Origin: Puniceicoccaceae bacterium
GTDB lineage: Bacteria > Verrucomicrobiota > Verrucomicrobiae > Opitutales > Coraliomargaritaceae
Assembly (NCBI GenBank): GCA_902516225.1
Contig: CABXXS010000019.1
Location: 1 to 18,647, forward strand
Direction of reading: 5' to 3'
Length of the DNA stretch: 18,647 nucleotides
The position numbers and the translations under genes were made by a program. This document shows positions 13,979 through 18,647 of this stretch, one piece after another (position 1 is the stretch's first letter; every line of letters begins with the position of its first letter). The notes beneath the pieces were generated by a model. It ran no database searches. It saw only the letters and a list, made by a program, of their open reading frames with translations, and was not told the DNA's origin.

Positions 13979-16592
13979 TTATAACCTCCTGACTTGCACA
14001 GATGGATGGTCGTGCTGGACTTATAGATAACTTGTTCTGACTGCCAAAGGAACTGAAGAATTCATTATAACGTCGGTAGCTTTGAACCGTTTTATCAGAT
14101 TTAATACCACTTATGCCTGCAGAATAAAACAGTTCAGAAGAACAAAAAGGCTTATCATCTATTAATATATTTTTGCTTATTACTGAATCTTCAGGCGGCT
14201 CGGAAACTATTTTTATTTCCCAATAATGGGCGGATAATGGTTGGAGCTCGCCTAAGTACAGACCATCACTAAGAACCTCGTCTACTGAGATTGCGCGATG
14301 AGGCTTTTCATCTCCAGCAAGGAAATCTTTAACAAGTAGCCATTTATTTGATCCCCCCTTTAAACCAAGAGCTTTAATCACATCATGAGATAAAAGAATA
14401 CGTAGATTACGGATTGTGGTTTCTGAGTGGAAATTACTAGTCACCAGATATGTATCTTCTGTTGAAGGGTCACTGCGCAGGTAGGCAAAAAGCCACTGTC
14501 CCGACGCATCTAAATTATCAAAATTTCCATATAATGGATTATTTAGATTTACACGGTTAAGTGGAAAGAAATTACCATTTGTGAAAGCTGGTTTTTTCTG
14601 CAAATTAATAAGTCGCTTGTACCAAGCTCGGAGAGCTGACTGTTCCATGCTAAGACCACTGCCGTCGGCATTACCATTGTTCCACCATTTATTCAGCTCG
14701 GGCATTGACCAATAATCAAAAATAGAAGTACGCTGATCGTCTCCGCCAAAGCCTTCCCGCCCTAGTGCAGCCTCACCAACTTTCTGGCCATTATATATCA
14801 TAATCGGACCACGCGATAACCCAAAAAGAGTAGCAGTCACTGGACGTCCTACGTTAAATCCCTGGCTATCCCATGAATCTGGATGAGCCAGACGTATTTC
14901 GTCGTGATTCTCCGAATAACGAACTGCACGATCAAAAAAGAATGGCCCTAATTGTTCTTCTACATCCTCAAGATCGTTCGCCCAGGCTCCACGAGCATAA
15001 AGATCTAGCAACACATCGTAACCCGGATCGTCGTATACAGCATCAAAGCCTGCGTCAAGGAGTGTAAGCATTACATTATCATTTTTACGCAGTGCAGGGT
15101 CATGGCTACTAACTTTTGCTGGGTCGTTGTCGTATGCCTCAGCAAAAAAGAAAACATCTTCATCTCGGTTACGAGCTCGATGTATTAACCATTTCCAAAA
15201 TTCTGGTGGAACCATATGTGCCATATCAACACGGAACCCATCCACTCCATTAGATTGCCAATAAGCAATAATAGTATCCATCTTATTCCATGTATCTGGA
15301 ATAGGCTTACGTGGAGTCAAAGCAGAAGGATATTCTGGTAATTGATCTGTATTTAAGAAATTAAAGCCATAATTGAGTTTTATAGTTTCATACCAATCAT
15401 CTCTTGAAGGGCGCCAACTCACTACATTATTTCCAGTTACGCGTCCATAAACTTTTTCTGGTAGAAAAAACCCATCAGCCCGTCCGACTAACTTAGAAGT
15501 ATCATCAATTATACGACCTGTACGCTGATCAACAGTAGGTAATCTCAGTGGTGGTTCACCTAAAGCTACTGAACTGTTCAAATAAAAGAAATTATTCGCG
15601 GGATCAAAGAACACGTTCTTTTGGTCTTTAACTCCGAAGTCTAAATCCGGAAAGATATCTGATGCATAACTACGTGCGACATGATTTGGAACGAAATCTA
15701 TTATTACCTTTAATCCAACTGCTTCCATGCGCTCAGTGAGTAATCGGAATTCTTCCATGCGTAGAGTAGGATCTTCTGCATAATCTGGAGAAAGATCGAA
15801 GTAATCACGGATCGCATATGGGCTACCTGCAATGCCTTTCAATAAATCTGGGTCATCCTTAGGTTGTTCTGAATCAGTGTAGTCGGTAGAAGTGGCTTGT
15901 TGTAAAATTCCTGTTAGCCAAATATGACTATAGCCATCTTCTTTTAAAATAGATAATACCTTCACACTAAGGTCGTTGAATTTACCGCATCCGTTATCTA
16001 CAATAGTACCATTTGTCTTTCTACGTTCATTAGCGTTACCAAATAGACGCGGCATTAACTGATAGATACAAATACTACTATTCGGTTCTCCAAAGCGCCC
16101 ACGCAGAATTAGATTTCCGTGAGAGTCTAATTCGTAATAGTGAGGCAGATAGACCTCTGATTTCGTTCTACAGTAATGACTTTTACTCATGGCCAACTCT
16201 CTACCTGAACCCACAAAAAACCACTGTAATTTTCGAAAGCGATCTGTACTAGCAGTCTTTTGTAAGGTTAAATGAGCAGAAGACTCACCTATCGTATATT
16301 CTACTAAATTATCATCGATAGGTTTCCAGCGGAAATCTGTATATTGCCAGATATTAGTTACTACTTGATGCTTAATTTCGAATAAAATATCAGCTTGAAA
16401 AGGAAGAAATATTCGTCGTTCTTCTTCTAATGAAACAACACACGATCCAAATCCTGGCCCCGCGTCTAGAGCAACCCAAAGACTGTTATCTCTCGGAATT
16501 TCAAAAATAGGCAATTCTACTGTTAGCGAATTAGCCAAGAGAGATGAAGACAGACTAGTAACAAATATACACAAAAATTTTATACTTCTCAT
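13968..16592 (-). CDS. Secreted GH13 alpha-amylase
   Basis: An 874-residue enzyme that cuts alpha-1,4-glucan. Signal peptide MRSIKFLCIFVTSLSSSLLA^NS, then an N-terminal beta domain (about 21-165) and the catalytic barrel, starting IYQLMPRLFGN (176-186). All four GH13 regions are present: DFVPNH (299-304), GFRVDMAH (452-459, nucleophile D456), FFFAEAYD (481-488, acid/base E485) and ENHDE (561-565, D564). The pattern recalls secreted amylases in Bacteroidota starch loci. After the C-terminal beta domain (to about 800) come some 75 residues of unknown kind with two cysteines (C817, C865). The ATG at 16592 is chosen over a TTG at 16625 because it begins a proper signal peptide. The stop overlaps the TPR start. 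Exact linkage preference cannot be told from sequence. Confidence 0.93.
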   Translation of the reverse strand: MRSIKFLCIFVTSLSSSLLANSLTVELPIFEIPRDNSLWVALDAGPGFGSCVVSLEEERRIFLPFQADILFEIKHQVVTNIWQYTDFRWKPIDDNLVEYTIGESSAHLTLQKTASTDRFRKLQWFFVGSGRELAMSKSHYCRTKSEVYLPHYYELDSHGNLILRGRFGEPNSSICIYQLMPRLFGNANERRKTNGTIVDNGCGKFNDLSVKVLSILKEDGYSHIWLTGILQQATSTDYTDSEQPKDDPDLLKGIAGSPYAIRDYFDLSPDYAEDPTLRMEEFRLLTERMEAVGLKVIIDFVPNHVARSYASDIFPDLDFGVKDQKNVFFDPANNFFYLNSSVALGEPPLRLPTVDQRTGRIIDDTSKLVGRADGFFLPEKVYGRVTGNNVVSWRPSRDDWYETIKLNYGFNFLNTDQLPEYPSALTPRKPIPDTWNKMDTIIAYWQSNGVDGFRVDMAHMVPPEFWKWLIHRARNRDEDVFFFAEAYDNDPAKVSSHDPALRKNDNVMLTLLDAGFDAVYDDPGYDVLLDLYARGAWANDLEDVEEQLGPFFFDRAVRYSENHDEIRLAHPDSWDSQGFNVGRPVTATLFGLSRGPIMIYNGQKVGEAALGREGFGGDDQRTSIFDYWSMPELNKWWNNGNADGSGLSMEQSALRAWYKRLINLQKKPAFTNGNFFPLNRVNLNNPLYGNFDNLDASGQWLFAYLRSDPSTEDTYLVTSNFHSETTIRNLRILLSHDVIKALGLKGGSNKWLLVKDFLAGDEKPHRAISVDEVLSDGLYLGELQPLSAHYWEIKIVSEPPEDSVISKNILIDDKPFCSSELFYSAGISGIKSDKTVQSYRRYNEFFSSFGSQNKLSISPARPSICASQEVINVF
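13985..13990 (-). promoter_or_regulatory. Strong ribosome binding site of the TPR gene
   Basis: A perfect AGGAGG lies 6 nt before the ATG at 13978, inside the last codons of the amylase gene. Most other genes here have weak or no Shine-Dalgarno sequence, so this site should support efficient re-initiation on the amylase transcript. It also fixes the start. Confidence 0.8.
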
Positions 16593-16715
16593 ACCTAAAA
16601 TTAATAAAATAAGGATTATAAACAAAAAATTTTTACAATAAGCGTATTACGTATATTAGACAGTTGAATTAATTAAAAGCATCTTGGTGCAGAAGACTAA
16701 TTATTTTTAATTAAC
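16593..16715. promoter_or_regulatory. Divergent control region between amylase and PA14 gene
   Basis: This AT-rich 123-bp gap must hold promoters for both directions. Toward the amylase a perfect TATAAT (16615-16620 on minus) lies 22 bp before the ATG but lacks a well-spaced -35 box. Toward the PA14 gene TTTACA (16632-16637) is a possible -35 with only a weak -10 beyond (TATTAG at 16654-16659). CAGTTGAATT at 16661 resembles the TTGAA-type repeats before the PEP-CTERM gene. Existence of promoters is inferred from gene layout; exact boxes are uncertain. Confidence 0.4.
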
Positions 16716-17855
16716 ATGAAATTCATGCAGAGCAATGGTGGTATCTTTCAAAAGGTCTTGAATCGCCCACTACTTTTAATCGTTTTAGGTAGCATATTTT
16801 TGCACCTAATATTAGCTCTCGGGATCGGAAGCTGGAAAATTTATAATATATTTACAGAAGATGAAGCAGAAATTCAGGTGTTCCATCAGCCTGCTGCAAT
16901 TCAGCCAAAATACCGCGAATATAAGCTTAAGACCATGCGCTCACAGCGTTCTACAGCTATAACGCCACTAGTGCCAATCGCTTTAAACCAAACTTCTGAC
17001 ATTAGCATACCTCTTATTAAAATAGCTAAAAACACTAAAAACAACACAGATATTACTGCCAGAGGTAGCACCAACAATACCAGTGATGGTTTTGGCAACG
17101 GTATGAACAAGAGTTCAGGTTTTTCCACCCTGTTCGGAAACACTTCTCCACTGATTGGATCACTGGAAGGTACATTAATAGATTTTAAACAGGATCGCTT
17201 TAAAGAAAGCCCACCCAACAAGGGATGGATGGAGTCGGGAAAAGACTTCTTGCGCAATTTTGATCTTAGAGAATTTCGTAAGTTTTTTAATTCCCCGCAA
17301 AAGCTCTATGCTACTCATTTTTACATACCTATGATGAGTGCGGACGTGGCGCCACGATCTTATGGAGTAGAGAATCTAGTAGCCCCAAGTCATTGGGTTG
17401 CAATTTATCAGGGTAAATTTCGTTCTGAACATGGTGGTGTTTTCCGTTTTGTTGGCACAGCGGACGACATTCTCATCGTTGGAGTTGATGGAAAGATAGT
17501 ACTATCTGCGGGTTTTCCACAGTACAATCCCAGTAAGTGGACGCCCAAAAAAGATCCGCAACACGAACCTCCTGCTGTTTCTGAATACTTACCAAAGCTT
17601 ACAGAAGGCGACTGGTTTAAGCTTCCGCCGAACTCACCTATGGATATTACTGTAGTAGTTGGAGAAATTCCAGGAGGTGATTTCGCAAGCTATCTATTTA
17701 TTCAGGAGCGAGGCGTGAAATATGATACCACCCAACAAGGCCGTCCAATACTTCCAGTTTTCAAACTAAAAGACTTTTCGCGCGCAGAACAAAAAACTAT
17801 TCAAGCTGACTATTATGAAAAACAGCTAGATGGTTCTAATTTCGGTTTCTATTAG
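16716..17855 (+). CDS. TonB/TolA-like transmembrane protein with PA14 domain
   Basis: A 379-residue protein. About 18 cytoplasmic residues precede one helix (19-43) that contains S26-IFL-H30, the SxxxH motif by which TonB and TolA couple to ExbB/ExbD or TolQ/TolR; SIFLHLILAL closely resembles SAVLHVILFA of E. coli TolA. A basic, then low-complexity linker (60-150, Ser/Asn/Thr/Gly-rich) follows. Then comes a PA14-type domain (about 195-335) with HWVAIYQGKF, GVFRFVGTADDILIVGVDGK and DITVVVGEIPG; the Asp pair D250-D251 matches the calcium/sugar site of PA14 lectins. No TonB C-terminal domain is present. ATG at 16716, no Shine-Dalgarno sequence. Divergent from the amylase/exb operon. Inferred role: the energy-transducing partner of that motor. 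Confidence 0.78.
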   Translation: MKFMQSNGGIFQKVLNRPLLLIVLGSIFLHLILALGIGSWKIYNIFTEDEAEIQVFHQPAAIQPKYREYKLKTMRSQRSTAITPLVPIALNQTSDISIPLIKIAKNTKNNTDITARGSTNNTSDGFGNGMNKSSGFSTLFGNTSPLIGSLEGTLIDFKQDRFKESPPNKGWMESGKDFLRNFDLREFRKFFNSPQKLYATHFYIPMMSADVAPRSYGVENLVAPSHWVAIYQGKFRSEHGGVFRFVGTADDILIVGVDGKIVLSAGFPQYNPSKWTPKKDPQHEPPAVSEYLPKLTEGDWFKLPPNSPMDITVVVGEIPGGDFASYLFIQERGVKYDTTQQGRPILPVFKLKDFSRAEQKTIQADYYEKQLDGSNFGFY

Positions 17856-18007
17856 TTATTATAATTTTAATAAACTGGTACTGTTTAATATTGATAAATT
17901 CAATTAATATGTATTGGTTATAGATACGAATTGAAGCAATTCAACTGTTGAATGCTAAAATTGTTGGACTTACAGCAATAATTTAATTTTTTACACAATA
18001 CTCAATT
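17856..18007 (+). promoter_or_regulatory. Upstream region of the PEP-CTERM gene with inverted repeats
   Basis: This 152-bp AT-rich gap has three inverted repeats built on TTGAA/TTCAA: ATTGA-N5-TCAAT (17890-17904), GAATTG-AAG-CAATTC (17928-17942) and ATTCAA-CTG-TTGAAT (17939-17953), the last two overlapping. They lie 55-118 bp before the start codon, where an operator could sit. A possible -35, TTGTTG, follows them, but its -10 is weak. No terminator for the PA14 gene is seen. Confidence 0.4.
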
Positions 18008-18583
18008 ATGAAATACTTAATAACCCTTCTATCAGCAGCGCTTTTAATTGCTTCACCTATGTACGGAGGTGCAGGTTATTTTGATTCTTTTACTATAGTT
18101 GATTCTACGTACTACGACTTAGGCGCTGCAACTAGTAACAATGATTTTAATGGATTTACTCTAGGTGAATTTGCTATCGGTGATTCACTTGACATTGGTG
18201 GTCAAATAAAGACATACAAATATGGTGGTACTGATGTAACTGGTGCTTCTCTTTATTATTCATTACACGAAATTGGAACAACTCCCAGCTTTACTAATTT
18301 AGGATATTCTTGGCAAGCTAATCTATTTGTTGCTGGTGATCAACAGTGGGGATCAACTTCAGATTCAACCGTTACACTATCTGATGCAGGAAATTACGAA
18401 TTATCAATATATGTAGCTGTAGATACTAATGGTTTTGAAGCTGATAATACAATATACGACAACAACTTCGGAAGCAATTATACTGCTCTTTTAACTGTTG
18501 TACCTGAGCCATCAAGCTTTGCGCTAATAGGTAGTCTATTTGCATTAGGTTCAGTTGTACTACGCAGAAAAGTTCGTTCTTAA
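18008..18583 (+). CDS. PEP-CTERM exported protein
   Basis: A 191-residue protein with a signal peptide (MKYLITLLSAALLIASPMYG) and a C-terminal sorting signal: V165-PEP-SS (166-170), a hydrophobic stretch FALIGSLFALGSVVL and a basic end RRKVRS. Such tails are processed by an exosortase in bacteria that export proteins into an exopolysaccharide matrix. The core (GGQIKTYKYGGTDVTGASLYYSLHE in parts, then WQANLFVAGDQQW and YELSIYVAV) resembles a beta module found in exported proteins of marine Bacteroidota and Verrucomicrobiota; this is from memory. No enzyme motif is seen. It is alone between its own upstream region and a terminator. No exosortase gene is in the window. Confidence 0.85.
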   Translation: MKYLITLLSAALLIASPMYGGAGYFDSFTIVDSTYYDLGAATSNNDFNGFTLGEFAIGDSLDIGGQIKTYKYGGTDVTGASLYYSLHEIGTTPSFTNLGYSWQANLFVAGDQQWGSTSDSTVTLSDAGNYELSIYVAVDTNGFEADNTIYDNNFGSNYTALLTVVPEPSSFALIGSLFALGSVVLRRKVRS

Positions 18584-18604
18584 GCAAATTTATATAATAC
18601 ATAG

Positions 18605-18630
18605 CCGCTAGTAAAACTAGCGGATTTTTT
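18605..18630 (+). terminator. Intrinsic terminator after the PEP-CTERM gene
   Basis: CCGCTAGT and ACTAGCGG form an 8-bp perfect stem with an AAA loop, followed by ATTTTTT. It starts 22 bp after the stop codon. The minus strand has no T-run after the stem, so it acts in the plus direction only. Confidence 0.92.
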
Positions 18631-18647
18631 GTGTTTAAATAGGTATT

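Noticed and set aside
14873..15067. Plus-strand open frame opposite the amylase catalytic region
   Set aside because: It is antisense to the GH13 region that holds region IV; the translation has no family resemblance.
16901..17257. 118-codon minus-strand open frame inside the PA14 gene
   Set aside because: It lies antisense to the linker of a convincing protein, lacks a recognisable domain or ribosome binding site, and arises from the low-complexity linker codons.
1..18647. tRNA, rRNA, CRISPR arrays, transposases or integration sites
   Set aside because: No cloverleaf, repeat-spacer pattern, transposase-like protein or flanking direct repeats were seen.

Overview
The window looks like an AT-rich chromosomal segment of a Verrucomicrobiota bacterium, most likely a marine member of the Opitutae/Puniceicoccales type. 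The clues are a PEP-CTERM exported protein, a block of five prepilin-like genes of the kind these bacteria carry, an SLC45/GPH-type sugar porter beside a GH77 enzyme, and an ExbB/ExbD operon preceded by large exported TPR proteins. This placement is inferred from family patterns; there is no rRNA or other marker gene here.

Layout: the left edge holds the last ~48 codons of a plus-strand gene with a Lys/Arg-rich tail. From about 16.6 kb down to 0.24 kb all genes lie on the minus strand. In transcription order they form three blocks. (1) A secreted GH13 alpha-amylase, a 1017-residue exported TPR protein, a second exported helical protein, ExbB, ExbD and a second ExbD. These overlap or are separated by at most 36 bp. 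(2) After a 92-bp gap with a candidate promoter: an exported protein of unknown family, the 4-alpha-glucanotransferase MalQ and a sugar porter. (3) After a 121-bp gap: five pseudopilins resembling GspG, GspG, GspH, GspI and GspJ. On the right, reading plus, are a single-pass membrane protein with a PA14 domain, divergent from the amylase, and then a PEP-CTERM protein followed by a strong intrinsic terminator.

How the genes may work together: the amylase would cut alpha-glucan outside the cytoplasm, the porter would import maltooligosaccharides, and MalQ would rearrange them in the cytoplasm. The exported protein before malQ may bind glucan. The ExbB/ExbD/ExbD motor lies between these two sets of glucan genes. 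The divergent PA14 protein has, in its only membrane helix, the SxxxH signature by which TonB and TolA couple to such motors, but it has no TonB C-terminal domain. I infer a proton-motive-force-driven envelope machine with a PA14 output domain and TPR partners, possibly tied to alpha-glucan use. This is the most interesting content of the window. The pseudopilin block could belong to a type II secretion or type IV pilus-like system whose GspK-like component, secretin and ATPase lie elsewhere.
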